Position numbers and translations under genes: made by a program. The notes under the pieces were generated by a model that was not told where the DNA came from, searched no databases, and was given only the letters and a program-made list of their open reading frames with translations. 64,000 nt of DNA from Pseudodesulfovibrio sp. 5S69 (lineage in GTDB: Bacteria > Desulfobacterota > Desulfovibrionia > Desulfovibrionales > Desulfovibrionaceae). Within the stretch, counting starts at the first letter, position 1, and every line of letters begins with the position of its first letter. This document shows positions 9,051 to 17,236 of this stretch, piece after piece. The DNA lies in NCBI RefSeq assembly GCF_037094465.1, contig NZ_CP146609.1, positions 3,777,501-3,841,500 on the forward strand, in the 5' to 3' direction.

Positions 9051-9083
9051 AAAAACCGCCCCTCATACAGAGGAGCGGTTTAT
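9051..9083 (-). terminator. Rho-independent terminator after the RNA-binding protein gene
   Basis: Read on the minus strand, AAACCGCTCCTC pairs with GAGGGGCGGTTT (one G-T pair) around a short loop and is followed by TTAGTT. It lies 26 bases after the stop of the RRM gene. Confidence 0.75.
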
Positions 9084-9108
9084 ATGGCCTGTTATAGTGG
9101 TAGAAAAA

Positions 9109-9375
9109 CTACCAGCGCGGACGTTCCACGCGAGGCTTGGCTTCGTTGACCTTGATGTTTCTGCCACCAAAATCTTTGCCATCCAAATCGCCAATTGCAG
9201 CCAATGCATCAGAGTCATTGCTCATCTCGACAAACCCAAACCCTCTGGGACGACCGGTCTCACGGTCTTCAATCAGTTTGACGGAAGTGACTTCTCCGTG
9301 GGCTGCGAATGCATCGCGAATTTCAGTTTCAGAGGTGGACCATGCGAGGTTACCGACATAAATGTTCTTGGACAT
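9109..9375 (-). CDS. RNA-binding protein with a single RRM
   Basis: 88 residues from the ATG at 9375, which has AGGAG upstream. A single RNA recognition motif fills the protein: RNP2 is NIYVGNL at residues 4-10 and RNP1 is RGFGFVEM at about 44-51. This glycine-poor, one-domain form is the bacterial/cyanobacterial Rbp type, often cold-induced. It sits just downstream of an RhlE-like helicase gene on the same strand, a pairing that suggests cold or RNA-structure stress. The gap between the genes (139 bases) leaves room for its own promoter or a cold-responsive leader. Confidence 0.85.
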   Translation of the reverse strand: MSKNIYVGNLAWSTSETEIRDAFAAHGEVTSVKLIEDRETGRPRGFGFVEMSNDSDALAAIGDLDGKDFGGRNIKVNEAKPRVERPRW

Positions 9376-9513
9376 AATAAACTCCTGTGTGTTGTTTGAA
9401 TTGTGACGTTCGCCTTTGTTTTCTTGGCGCGTCATTATCTGGTTTAAATGATTGATATAGACAACAGTTTCACTCTTCTCCAGCAACTGGATGGGGAGCG
9501 TCTTCTTTAATCG

Positions 9514-10743
9514 TTAGGCCGCAGAAGCCATTGCCCGCCTAGGCTTTCGCCTCCGTCGCCGACCATCTGCCTTCCTGAGGGGATCAACAGCATTTTCAGT
9601 CAACTTTCCACGGCTGTTTTCTGGTGCCTCGAAACCGCAAATGGAATTTTGCTCAATTGAGACATCCATAATTCTTTCAATGGCGCGCAACTGCGGGATT
9701 TCATCTTGAGTAACCAAACTGATGGCGTTGCCGGATCGCCCGGCCCTGCCAGTTCGGCCTATTCTGTGTGTGTAGGTTTCAACCGTATTGGGCATATCGT
9801 AGTTGATGACATGAGTAATGCGGTCGCAATCAATCCCGCGTGCAACAATGTCTGTTGCCACCATGATGGAATATCGTCCTTCGCGAAACCCGGTTAGCGC
9901 TTTTTCGCGCTCGCCTTGGCTCATATTGCCTTGCAAAGACGTAGTGTCGTGGCCGCTGTTGGCTAGTTGGCGCGACAAACTCTTGGCCTTGTGCTTCGTG
10001 CGAGTGAAAATCAGCATGCTCTGATGCTCTGAGCGGGAAAGGATGTCATCCAACAAGAGGCTCTTCTGACTACTCTGAGTCTTATAGAAGAGATGCTTCA
10101 CGCTTGAGACCGGTGACGTGGCATTAATCCGAACCATCTGGGGATTGACCAGAATCCGTTTTGCAAATGCGAGAATGGAGTTGGGCATGGTGGCGGAAAA
10201 AAGAAGATTCTGGCGCTTGGCGGGGAGCTTGGCGATAATTCGCTTGATGTCCGGCATGAAGCCCATATCAAGCATCCTGTCCGCCTCATCGAGAACCAAT
10301 GTATCAACGGTTTTCAAGTTGACGGATCCTTTCGCGAGGAGCCGAACAAGTCGCCCCGGGCATGCGACGATGACCTGTGATGAATCAAACGCTTTTATCT
10401 GCGGCCCCATCCCGACGCCGCCAATAACAACGTTTGTGCGAATATCGGCATGTCCTGCCAAAGATTCAAAACTGTCATTGATCTGAATTGCCAATTCTCG
10501 CGTGGGAGCCAATACGAGCACACGTGGACCTCGTTGTGAGGAATGATCGGAAAGAAGCTTTTGAAGAATGGGCAGAGCAAAAGCGGCAGTCTTGCCAGTG
10601 CCCGTCTGTGCCAACCCCATAACGTCATGCCCCTGTAGAATTAACGGGATGGTTTTGTGTTGGATTGGCGTTGGGGTCTCATAGCCACAGGATTTGATGC
10701 CAGCGTTAATACGCCGATCAAAAGAAAAATCTGCAAAGGACAT
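9514..10743 (-). CDS. rhlE: DEAD-box RNA helicase, RhlE-like
   Basis: 409 residues. All core motifs are present: the Q motif (GYETPTPIQ), AQTGTGKT (motif I), PTRELA (Ia), DEADRMLDMGF (II), SATMP (III), ATDIVARGIDCD (V) and HRIGRTGRAG (VI). A short basic tail (RRRRRKPRR) probably adds RNA affinity. Length and motif style match the RhlE subfamily, which unwinds short RNA duplexes in ribosome maturation and mRNA decay. It is upstream of, and on the same strand as, the RRM protein. Confidence 0.9.
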   Translation of the reverse strand: MSFADFSFDRRINAGIKSCGYETPTPIQHKTIPLILQGHDVMGLAQTGTGKTAAFALPILQKLLSDHSSQRGPRVLVLAPTRELAIQINDSFESLAGHADIRTNVVIGGVGMGPQIKAFDSSQVIVACPGRLVRLLAKGSVNLKTVDTLVLDEADRMLDMGFMPDIKRIIAKLPAKRQNLLFSATMPNSILAFAKRILVNPQMVRINATSPVSSVKHLFYKTQSSQKSLLLDDILSRSEHQSMLIFTRTKHKAKSLSRQLANSGHDTTSLQGNMSQGEREKALTGFREGRYSIMVATDIVARGIDCDRITHVINYDMPNTVETYTHRIGRTGRAGRSGNAISLVTQDEIPQLRAIERIMDVSIEQNSICGFEAPENSRGKLTENAVDPLRKADGRRRRRKPRRAMASAA

Positions 10744-11161
10744 AAAAGCCTTGGGAAAAAAGAGAAGATGACGACGGCGCGTAACAGCGGTCGATCCCGG
10801 AACACCGGGTGATAATTGGTAGGCTCTGGTACGGAAGAATAAATCTAAAGCTTACGTGGAACGTGAGTTGCCCAAGTGGGGCCAAGAAGTAATCGTGCGT
10901 CCAGTCACGCTGAGTTGACTACTTATGAATCATCCTCGATTGAAAGTAAAGACATTTGATATAAAAAAATTATATAAATTTAGTTAACGATTTCGGGCAA
11001 ATGCCTGCAAGTCGCATTCGGATGTACTTATATTTGAAAGGTAACTCCCCATCTCGAAAAGCATTCCGGCTCATTGACCTGCCTGCTTCATGCAGTTTCC
11101 GTTTCTCAGCACCAGGCAAAAAAACCACATCCTCCGAGATGAAGGACAGACGGCAGGCGGT

Positions 11162-11189
11162 ACGGATCTGGATGCGCATCCAGATCCGT
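11162..11189. repeat. Perfect 28-base palindrome
   Basis: Arms ACGGATCTGGATGC and GCATCCAGATCCGT meet with no spacer, and TTT follows. It could be a cruciform, an operator, or a weak rightward terminator. No gene is adjacent. Confidence 0.8.
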
Positions 11190-11359
11190 TTTCATCTCCG
11201 ATAAAGACTCTTCTCCCAGAAGCTCGAAAATCCCTTGAGTCGGGGCAGTCCCCACTATCCCTCTAATTGAAGTGGCCTCTGTTTTTCGAACCATTAACTG
11301 GTTCGTGAAAGTCGCCCTTGGATTGTCCCAAATCTATTGTGAGGGGGCGATCATTCTAC

Positions 11360-11496
11360 ATCCCTTGAGCCGGAGTCGAAACCGCCGTCCCTCTCGCCCT
11401 CGCCTGCGTAGATGACGACGCAAGCGAAGTCGTCGGGGCCAGGCCGGACTGCGAAGCGTCCGCCCGAAGGGCTTGGCCTTGCCCTGGCGGCTACCT
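11360..11496. repeat. Dispersed structured repeat, copy 2
   Basis: It begins ATCCCTTGAGCCGGAGTCGA, then has CCGCC-TCCCTCTCGCC, GACGACGCAAGCGAAG, a GGGGCCAGGCC arm and GGCTTGGCCTTGCCC. It is closely similar to the copy at 34,591. On the minus strand the conserved start reads TCGACTCCGGCTCAAGGGAT. A shortened variant (AATCCCTTGAGTCGGGGCAG ... ATCCCTCT) lies just to the left at 11,229-11,264. Confidence 0.7.
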
Positions 11497-11506
11497 TCGC
11501 ATATCC

Positions 11507-11757
11507 GAACCGGGGATGTCGGCCAATGACTGGGCACACCGGGTCAATGAATACAAGCGGCTCGGCCTGATCCCCGGTTCTGACAATGAAAAAATGGTCG
11601 TTTTTGATCAAAAACGACCAGTTCCACGAAATGGGCACGTTTGCCGGAACCGGACCGAAAGCCATGTTTCGGTCCGGTTTGGCCAAATTCGACCGATTTG
11701 CGGGGACGGAATGCCCAATGGCCCCAAATGCCCCGGAGTTCGCGACTCCGGGGCATT
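11507..11757. other. Cluster of four inverted repeats, possible structured RNA
   Basis: Four perfect inverted repeats follow each other. GAACCGGGGAT (11,507) pairs with its complement ending at 11,580. The arms TGGTCGTTTTTGA and TCAAAAACGACCA meet at 11,595-11,620. AACCGGACCGAAA pairs across a 6-base loop at 11,648-11,679. AATGCCCCGGAGT pairs across a 5-base loop at 11,727-11,757. Such density in 250 bases without coding potential suggests a structured transcript or several stacked terminators. Confidence 0.5.
11589..11620 (-). terminator. Rho-independent terminator, leftward
   Basis: On the minus strand the perfect 13-base-arm palindrome at 11,595-11,620 is followed directly by a run of six Ts. 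It would stop transcripts coming from the leftward genes at 11.8-13.0 kb. Confidence 0.7.
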
Positions 11758-11795
11758 GCTTCGACATGCTTTTCCCTGATGGGTCAGGGCGTCTC

Positions 11796-12176
11796 TTAGG
11801 GAACAAGAAATCCTGACGGTTGCGAGAACCGATGAACGACCTGGTTCTTCCGAACCATCATCACATCAAAGGCATCCGCACCATTTGTCATATATCCGGA
11901 CTCAAGACTCATCGTTTTCCCCGATTCAAGAGTAACCAGAACCTCGTAATGCGAATCTCCGGGGATTTCATAGCGGGCTGCACAAAAATCCCCATCAGGA
12001 ATTTTCGGAAAAACGAGTTCGATTTCCCGAATCCGTATAGTTGCTTCAACAATGTCCTGCCCACTGTCGTTCTCAAGGATGACCACCCCGATATCCGGCG
12101 GGAGAAACGAATGAAGCCAAGAGCCAAAAACGATGGCACACATCAAGAGGACTGAACAAGGAATCCATTTTTTCAT
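11796..12176 (-). CDS. Small membrane-anchored or exported protein
   Basis: 126 residues. A hydrophobic N-terminal segment (IPCSVLLMCAIVFGSWLHSFL) lacks an obvious cleavage site, so it may be an anchor. The rest reads as a compact beta-rich domain (VVILENDSGQDIVEATIRI...). It is the last of three small leftward genes. Base composition is lower in GC than the right half of the window. No family is recognised. Confidence 0.5.
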   Translation of the reverse strand: MKKWIPCSVLLMCAIVFGSWLHSFLPPDIGVVILENDSGQDIVEATIRIREIELVFPKIPDGDFCAARYEIPGDSHYEVLVTLESGKTMSLESGYMTNGADAFDVMMVRKNQVVHRFSQPSGFLVP

Positions 12177-12193
12177 TATCGGGGTCCGTGCCT

Positions 12194-12562
12194 TTAGGAG
12201 CCAGGTACTCTCCTATCCCGAGAAAACAATTTCCCGGCGAACAAAGCCACAAGAAGTACCGCAACATACAAAATTACATATACAGCGGACCGGAGGAATA
12301 CGGTCCAATCGTCAAAAGCCATCTTCGGATAGTATGGGTCAAAATAATCAACGATACTGAGCAGCACCGCACCGTAACAACTCAACTTGATCAGCGACAG
12401 AAATGAAGACACCGTCAGCCTCCGTTTTCGCAAAAGCCATATCAATGGCAAGAAGGAGAAGACGAGAACGATCCAGTTAACAACACGCGAATCCGCATTG
12501 TAGACAGAAACAAGGTAAGCGAAATGGACAACGGTTGGATATAAAACGATAAGTGTGTTCAT
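12194..12562 (-). CDS. Small four-helix membrane protein A
   Basis: About 122 residues from the ATG at 12,562 (an in-frame TTG lies nine bases earlier). Four hydrophobic helices are evident, with a DYFDPYYPKMAF loop between helices 3 and 4. Topology, length and the DPY loop resemble the next gene upstream, so the two are probably tandem paralogues. Family unknown. Confidence 0.5.
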   Translation of the reverse strand: MNTLIVLYPTVVHFAYLVSVYNADSRVVNWIVLVFSFLPLIWLLRKRRLTVSSFLSLIKLSCYGAVLLSIVDYFDPYYPKMAFDDWTVFLRSAVYVILYVAVLLVALFAGKLFSRDRRVPGS

Positions 12563-12637
12563 GACTTCCAAAAAGGGATGCCCTTTTCAGGGCACGCCTA
12601 AACAAGACAAGAAATCAAATATAAAACAGGTTACCTT

Positions 12638-13033
12638 TTAGTGCCCTTCGCTGGATTCAGCACTAGCCTTCACGACAAAGCAAGAAGCTATCCTATTGAT
12701 AATCAGGCATACAAAAAGCGTTACGAAATACAATCCAGCGAATATGGGAATTGTATGCAAAAGGCTGCTTGCCGGGAACTGACCTATGGAATGATAAGGA
12801 TCAATGCGCCATGTCAGAAGCATCATTCCTGCCGCCAAGAATGAGATCAGTCCGATTTTGACGAGAACCATTTTCCCTTTGATGCTTTTAACGAAGAGAC
12901 ACAGTGGGATCGTTGCGACAATACAGGCTCCGAACTTGATAACGTCGTTGCTCGTTGCCGCGCTCACATAGAAAAACAATTGAGATACCAATGCAGGCCA
13001 TAAAACGATGAGGGCAATACTTGTTTTGTTCAT
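12638..13033 (-). CDS. Small four-helix membrane protein B
   Basis: 131 residues with four hydrophobic helices and a RIDPYHSIGQF loop in the same place as the DPYYPKMAF loop of the neighbouring 12,194-12,562 protein. This points to an old tandem duplication. The ATG lies only nine bases from a large perfect palindrome (13,042-13,075), which may govern its expression. Function unknown. Confidence 0.5.
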   Translation of the reverse strand: MNKTSIALIVLWPALVSQLFFYVSAATSNDVIKFGACIVATIPLCLFVKSIKGKMVLVKIGLISFLAAGMMLLTWRIDPYHSIGQFPASSLLHTIPIFAGLYFVTLFVCLIINRIASCFVVKASAESSEGH

Positions 13034-13041
13034 ATCTCATT

Positions 13042-13075
13042 TTGGGGAGGCTTCGTTGCAACGAAGCCTCCCCAA
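13042..13075. repeat. Perfect 34-base palindrome at a gene start
   Basis: Arms TTGGGGAGGCTTCGTTG and CAACGAAGCCTCCCCAA with no spacer. It lies directly upstream of the leftward membrane-protein gene that starts at 13,033, so the transcript leader would carry a 17-base-pair hairpin beside the ribosome site. Confidence 0.85.
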
Positions 13076-13303
13076 CCTCGCTATTTTACTTTGATTTTTA
13101 CAGGCCTTCTTTGTTTTCGCAACAAGGGGAACAAATCCTCATCGCCGCACCCGACATCCACACATCCTGCCGATCCAGGCCGCTTCCCTCCGTGAAGGAA
13201 GAATCCAGATCTACCATGCGTGTCTGTCTTGCCGTCAGGGTACATCGGGGCACGATATTTTCCCCAGTCACGCCAATCCAGATGCTCTCTCATCCAACCG
13301 ACC

Positions 13304-13786
13304 TTGCTCAGCCTGCGATGGTCCGATATCGACCTTAAAGAGAGCTGCATCACCTTCCACAGAAGCAAAAACGATGTAACCAGGACGCATCGAATCATGC
13401 CCCGCACCCGAGATGCCCTTGCCGCCCGATTAAAGCATGTTACCCGGTATAGAGAAAAAAGGGGCGTAAAGGTCAAGGGAAACTTCGTGGTCGGCAACAT
13501 GAACGGAACGCCGTTCAAGTCGCTCAAGACGGCCTGGAAGGGGCTGTGCAGCGACCACGACTCCGACGACCTGCACTTCCACGACCATCGACACACCTAC
13601 TGCCCCAACATGCTGAAGGCGGGCTGCACGCTCAAGGAAACCAACGTCATGATCGGGCACAAGACCCTGCGCATGACGGACCGGTTCAGCCACCTTGAAG
13701 GCGTGATGGACGATGGCCCGCAAGATCGTCTGGCCACACGCTACACCATGACCGGCACGGACCTGTCGGAAGCGGCGGACACATAG
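13304..13786 (+). pseudogene. Truncated tyrosine integrase, remnant of an older island
   Basis: The last ~160 residues match the C-terminal half of the intact integrase at 36,656-37,843 almost position by position, from LLSLRWSDIDLKE to the shared C-terminal EAADT. The N-terminal arm-binding and core-binding domains are missing; sequence before 13,304 is unrelated. The HxxR box is kept (HDHRHTY), but the nucleophile context reads MTDRFSHL where the intact protein has MTDRYSHL, so the catalytic Tyr is replaced by Phe. It ends 77 bases before the 13,864 attachment-site copy, the same arrangement as the intact gene. Confidence 0.85.
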
Positions 13787-13792
13787 CGGACA
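13775..13792. repeat. Candidate integrase arm-site repeat, copy 1
   Basis: GCGGACACATAGCGGACA, itself two copies of GCGGACA, overlapping the end of the integrase remnant. The same string occurs at 14,963 and 37,832. Confidence 0.5.
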
Positions 13793-13818
13793 TATTCCTG
13801 AAATCCGCCATCAGGTAC

Positions 13819-13859
13819 GAAAAAAGGACTTCAAGCAATAACTTGAAGTCCTTATTTTT
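13819..13859. terminator. Bidirectional terminator beside the attachment-site copy
   Basis: Perfect stem AAGGACTTCAAG / CTTGAAGTCCTT flanked by an A-run on the left and ATTTTT on the right, so it can act both ways. It corresponds in position to the terminators at 14,732 and 37,876. Confidence 0.8.
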
Positions 13860-13863
13860 CTTG

Positions 13864-13908
13864 TGGTGGAGTTGGAGGGAATTGAACCCACGACCTCTTG
13901 AATGCCAT
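13864..13908 (-). repeat. Attachment-site copy: 3' end of tRNA-Ala
   Basis: Forty-five bases nearly identical to the 3' part of the tRNA-Ala gene at 37,920 (minus strand), including the encoded CCA end, T-arm and the 3' side of the anticodon arm. Homology stops after GCCAT in the anticodon loop. The 5' half of the tRNA is absent, so this is an att junction, not a functional tRNA. Confidence 0.85.
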
Positions 13909-13932
13909 ACCATAGAGGCGTGTTGGCAATGC

Positions 13933-14631
13933 TTAGATCAACCTTGCACCACCATCAACCACCAAGGTGGTACCCGTGACATATTGATTCGTCATCAAAT
14001 AGATATAGGCTTCAGCCACTTCGGCAGCCGACGCGACCCTCCCAGAAGGGAACTGGCTGGCATAGTGTTCCACCTCCTGAGGTTTTGGCGCAATGAATCC
14101 CGGGCTAACGGCATTAACCCGAATTGGAGCCATCTCTACGGCCAAGGTTCTACAGAGGGTTTCTGTAGCACTATTTAGCACGGCCATGATTGAATTATTT
14201 TCATACACCTTTTCGCCGGCAATACCGGTCGTAAGAAGAATGGACCCACCTGGGCGAATACGACCTTGCACCTTCTGAATAAGTCGACATTGGCCCCAAA
14301 ACCTCGTTTCAAATGCTTTTTGAGCTTGCTCCAAGTCGGTTTCAACAAAAGACGCCGGGGTGATTGTCGGTCGGGTGGTCATAACAAGATGGTCAATTTC
14401 TTTGATCTCCTGCAATACATGATCAAAGCCAGTTTCCGAGGTCACATCCAACGAAAAGGTCTCTATTTCAGGACCAACCTTAGCCACCAGCTCTTCATGC
14501 TTTTCGGCTGCAGCCCGGGAGGCGATGACAATTTGAGCTCCGCACCCATGCGCCATCGTGGCAACGGCAAGTCCAAGGCCCGCACTTCCCCCCACTAAAA
14601 GTATTTTTTTATTTCTCAATTGGTTTGACAT
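13933..14631 (-). CDS. Short-chain dehydrogenase/reductase (SDR)
   Basis: About 232 residues. The N-terminal nucleotide-binding motif is GGSAGLGLA (TGxxxGxG type). The C-terminal half has VNAVSPGFIAP and the usual VTGTTLVVDGG end. The usual YxxxK catalytic pair is not evident: the expected region reads EKVYENNSIMAVLNSATETL, with Tyr but no Lys four residues later, so this may be an atypical or divergent SDR. The gene is the only one in a 0.9-kb segment bounded by two tRNA-Ala 3'-end copies. Two adjacent ATGs exist at the start; GAGGA precedes them. Confidence 0.8.
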   Translation of the reverse strand: MSNQLRNKKILLVGGSAGLGLAVATMAHGCGAQIVIASRAAAEKHEELVAKVGPEIETFSLDVTSETGFDHVLQEIKEIDHLVMTTRPTITPASFVETDLEQAQKAFETRFWGQCRLIQKVQGRIRPGGSILLTTGIAGEKVYENNSIMAVLNSATETLCRTLAVEMAPIRVNAVSPGFIAPKPQEVEHYASQFPSGRVASAAEVAEAYIYLMTNQYVTGTTLVVDGGARLI

Positions 14632-14731
14632 CATTCCTCAATGGATAAACGATTGCTAATCAAAATCCAACAAGCAAATTCTACAATTAGAACAGCTGCT
14701 TGGAAATGTATATTCTTTTGTATATCCCACG

Positions 14732-14766
14732 AAAAAAGGCTTAGAAGGAAAACCTTCTAAACCTTT
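14732..14766. terminator. Terminator beside the second attachment-site copy
   Basis: AAAGGCTTAGAAGG pairs with CCTTCTAAACCTTT (one mismatch) around AAAA. On the minus strand it ends in a run of six Ts, so it would terminate a tRNA read through the adjacent att copy. Confidence 0.75.
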
Positions 14767-14774
14767 ATAATCAT

Positions 14775-14821
14775 TGGTGGAGCTGGAGGGAATTGAACCC
14801 ACGACCTCTTGAATGCCATTC
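14775..14821 (-). repeat. Attachment-site copy: 3' end of tRNA-Ala, left end of the 23-kb island
   Basis: Forty-seven bases matching the tRNA-Ala 3' portion at 37,920-37,966 with one difference in the T-loop, in direct orientation. It stops at GCCATTC. It is the expected distal att site of the island whose integrase lies at 36,656. Confidence 0.9.
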
Positions 14822-15410
14822 TTGAGGCTGGCCAACTTGCAAGACAATCTAATACAACAATAATACAGGACTTATTCGCCGCCAAGCCTATTAGAGACAC
14901 GCTGTCGCTTTGTGTGCAGAAGGCGCGGAATGACGTTGGTTTTGCATGGCGTCGGGGAAAAAGCGGACACATAGCGGACACGAAAAGTCCCAAACTCCTC
15001 AACTCGAACGTATGGATAGGGTTGCGGTGTGAAAGGCCGTAAAAACCAGCTGAAAGACTGCTTAATTGCGTTATTTCAGTGAACTGAAAACGCCACATTT
15101 GCCACGGAAAGAATAGCCGCCATTTAAAGTGACACCTGATGACGTCGGGCCTGATCCAATTGAATTAGTGCCGAGAAATAGAAGAAAAGAGGCCTCGCTC
15201 CTTCGGACCACTGAGCCATGAGTTTGGGGTGGACGTAGTATCGATTTTCGCATCTTCAGCGACCAAAACCGATTTCTGTCCATAGAACGAGTCCAGTTTT
15301 CCTAAGTCGATACCGTAAGTGTCGCATCATTTTTTATTTATAGTGTTATTTTTTACCACACATGCTAATATAAAAACAGTTGAAATTATTTTTAATCATA
15401 GGGGTATTTC
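14822..15410. other. Gene-free left end of the island
   Basis: About 590 bases with no convincing gene. It holds the candidate arm repeat at 14,962 and, near 15,330-15,400, an AT-rich stretch that probably contains the promoter for the GlsB-like gene. Confidence 0.5.
14962..14980. repeat. Candidate integrase arm-site repeat, copy 2
   Basis: AGCGGACACATAGCGGACA, 140 bases inside the left att site; it shares at least 18 bases with the repeats beside both integrase genes although no integrase is here. Confidence 0.55.
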
Positions 15411-15653
15411 ATGATTGGTCTATTTTGGTTCGTATTGATAGGATTGGTTGCAGGCTGGCTGGCCGGGATGCTTATGAAAGGCGGATTCGGTCTCATCGGA
15501 GATATCGTCGTCGGTATTTTGGGGGCGGTGATAGGCGGATACGTCTTCGGGCTTCTTGGGATCAACTCGGGCGGACTGCTCGGGGCAATAGTCACTGCGA
15601 CAGTAGGCGCGGTGATCCTGATTTTCATTTTGCGCCTGTTCAGAAGAGCCTGA
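15411..15653 (+). CDS. GlsB/YeaQ/YmgE-family stress membrane protein
   Basis: 80 residues, nearly all membrane-embedded: three glycine-rich helices (FVLIGLVAGWLAGML, GDIVVGILGAVIGGYVFGLLG, GLLGAIVTATVGAVILIFIL) and a basic end (RLFRRA). This is the typical length and pattern of the transglycosylase-associated family, induced in general and osmotic stress in several bacteria; its biochemical role is not known. It lies at the head of a stress-flavoured group with the BON and DUF3309 genes. Confidence 0.85.
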   Translation: MIGLFWFVLIGLVAGWLAGMLMKGGFGLIGDIVVGILGAVIGGYVFGLLGINSGGLLGAIVTATVGAVILIFILRLFRRA

Positions 15654-15989
15654 TCGTCGTACTCCAGGGCACCCGACGTTTAAGTTTCCACAGCCCTCCA
15701 TACCCGCTTTTGAAATACGCCTAGCCGTTCCGCGCACCCTTGCCGCGCCCACACGACTCCACACTGTAAAATTCGCCTTTGAGATCCTGCTTATATGCGG
15801 GTCTTAGGCTGTTCTTGCCCTCATTGGACACCCGGACTCGGCAAATCAGCAGGAGTCAACGGTGGTACGAGGCTGACCGCTTGCGCCCGCTTATGCCTAC
15901 AATCCTTCGCGACGAGCGAATAATTAGCACAACATCATGTAATAATTAAATAAAACGACATGTCTTTATGGCCGAAAAGGGAATGCCTC
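15654..15989. other. Gene-free spacer
   Basis: About 336 bases between the GlsB-like and BON genes. No coding region, clear hairpin terminator or named regulatory site could be supported. Confidence 0.4.
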
Positions 15990-16769
15990 ATGAAAAGAAT
16001 ACTCATTATTTTAAGCCTGACTGTAGTTATGTCATTCGTGTTGTTGGGCAACGCCAAGCTCCATGCCGCCACGATGGATGACCGTATCGAATCTTCCGCC
16101 AAACAAACATACGTGTTCAAAACCTATCTCAAGAACGACGACATCACGGTGAGTTCCAGCGATGGCGAGGTAACACTGACCGGAACGGTTGAAGAAGAGC
16201 CGCACTTGTCCCTGGCCGGCGACACCGTCGCCGGACTTCCTGACGTGAAAAGCGTGGATAACAAACTCACAATCCAAGAGAGGACGCATTCTGCCGGTAC
16301 GGATGCATGGCTCATAACCAAGGTGAAGCTCGCCCTTCTCTTCCATAAGAACGTGAATGCGGCCGCGACAAGCGTCTCCGCTGAAGAAGGCGTCATCACG
16401 CTGCGTGGCGAAGCCTCCAGCATCGCCCAGAAGGACCTGACCGGCGAGTATGCCGGGGATGTCGAAGGTGTCAGAAGCGTCAACAACATGATGTCGGTAC
16501 CCGCCTCCGCACAGGACAAATCCATGATCGGCATGAAGGCGGAGGCCCTCGGAGAAGCCGTTGACGATGCGTCCATCACCGCCATGGTCAAGGGAACCCT
16601 GCTCTATCATCGCTCGACAAGTGCCCTGAACACCAATGTCGTGACGGAAAAGGGCGTCGTCACCCTGAAGGGCAAAGCCGGGAACGATGCCGAGAAGGCC
16701 TTGGCCGGGAAGCTCGCCAATGATGTTCACGGCGTAAAGAAGGTGGTCAACGACATGACCACCGATTGA
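15990..16769 (+). CDS. Periplasmic protein with three BON domains
   Basis: 259 residues from the ATG at 15,990; an in-frame ATG thirty bases upstream gives a poorer leader. A Sec signal peptide (MKRILIILSLTVVMSFVLLG ... HAA) is followed by three BON domains at about residues 28-88, 97-163 and 178-245. Each has the pattern VxSxxGxVTLxGxV ... A ... V.GV..V.N.. (for example ITVSSSDGEVTLTGTV and VVTEKGVVTLKGKA). BON proteins such as OsmY sit in the periplasm, bind membranes and respond to osmotic stress. Confidence 0.85.
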   Translation: MKRILIILSLTVVMSFVLLGNAKLHAATMDDRIESSAKQTYVFKTYLKNDDITVSSSDGEVTLTGTVEEEPHLSLAGDTVAGLPDVKSVDNKLTIQERTHSAGTDAWLITKVKLALLFHKNVNAAATSVSAEEGVITLRGEASSIAQKDLTGEYAGDVEGVRSVNNMMSVPASAQDKSMIGMKAEALGEAVDDASITAMVKGTLLYHRSTSALNTNVVTEKGVVTLKGKAGNDAEKALAGKLANDVHGVKKVVNDMTTD

Positions 16770-16973
16770 AATGCTTCGCAGAGTAATGCGGGAAAGGCTG
16801 GCGGGAACAAACAAGAAGACAACTCCCCGGCATCGGACAAGACCTTTTGGGTATTGATACTAAAGGCAGTCAACGGTTCATTCGGTAGAGGAGGGTAATG
16901 ACAACGGCAAGCCACGAACGCTCTACACTCCGTTTTCATTATCTTATTAAACTATTAACGTCGGAGAAATACA

Positions 16974-17132
16974 ATGCCTCTTGCCATGATCATACTGATT
17001 GTTGTGGCGCTTTTGCTTCTGGGAGTCATTCCCGTCTGGCCGCACAGCCGCGCGTGGGGCTATGCGCCCGGCAGCACGCTTGGAGTTATTATAATCATAA
17101 TCATGGTCCTGTTTCTGACTGGCCGAATATAA
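16974..17132 (+). CDS. DUF3309-family small membrane protein
   Basis: 52 residues: MPLAMIILIVVALLLLG, then a conserved VIPVWPHSRAWGYAPG loop, then IIIIIMVLFLTGRI. The WPHSR-WGY-P loop between two helices is the hallmark of DUF3309, a family of ~50-residue membrane proteins of unknown role. CGGAG precedes the ATG. It lies between the BON gene and the CheB/CheR gene on the same strand. Confidence 0.85.
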   Translation: MPLAMIILIVVALLLLGVIPVWPHSRAWGYAPGSTLGVIIIIIMVLFLTGRI

Positions 17133-17236
17133 TCGACAAAAAGCCAATAAACAGGACCAGAAAAAGAAGACGGCACGGTCTTCTCGCGGGACAATAGATG
17201 TCTGACAGGATATGAGACGGCGAGGAAGGAAAATAC

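Larger units (their letters stand above)
10744..11795. other. Gene-free stretch rich in palindromes
   Basis: No convincing coding region in about 1.05 kb; the short open frames lack ribosome sites and overlap repeats. It contains the leader of the helicase gene, a perfect palindrome at 11,162, a short repeat-like block at 11,229-11,264, the second copy of the dispersed repeat at 11,360 and a tight run of stem-loops at 11,507-11,757. Confidence 0.7.

Noticed and set aside
13864..13908. Second and third tRNA-Ala genes (here and at 14,775)
   Set aside because: Only the 3' half is present; the D-arm and 5' acceptor strand are missing, so these are att remnants.
16898..17197. Rightward frame starting with a strong GGAGGG site
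   Set aside because: It covers the DUF3309 gene in another frame, and its translation is Cys/His-rich and unlike a protein after the first 18 codons. A short leader peptide cannot be excluded.
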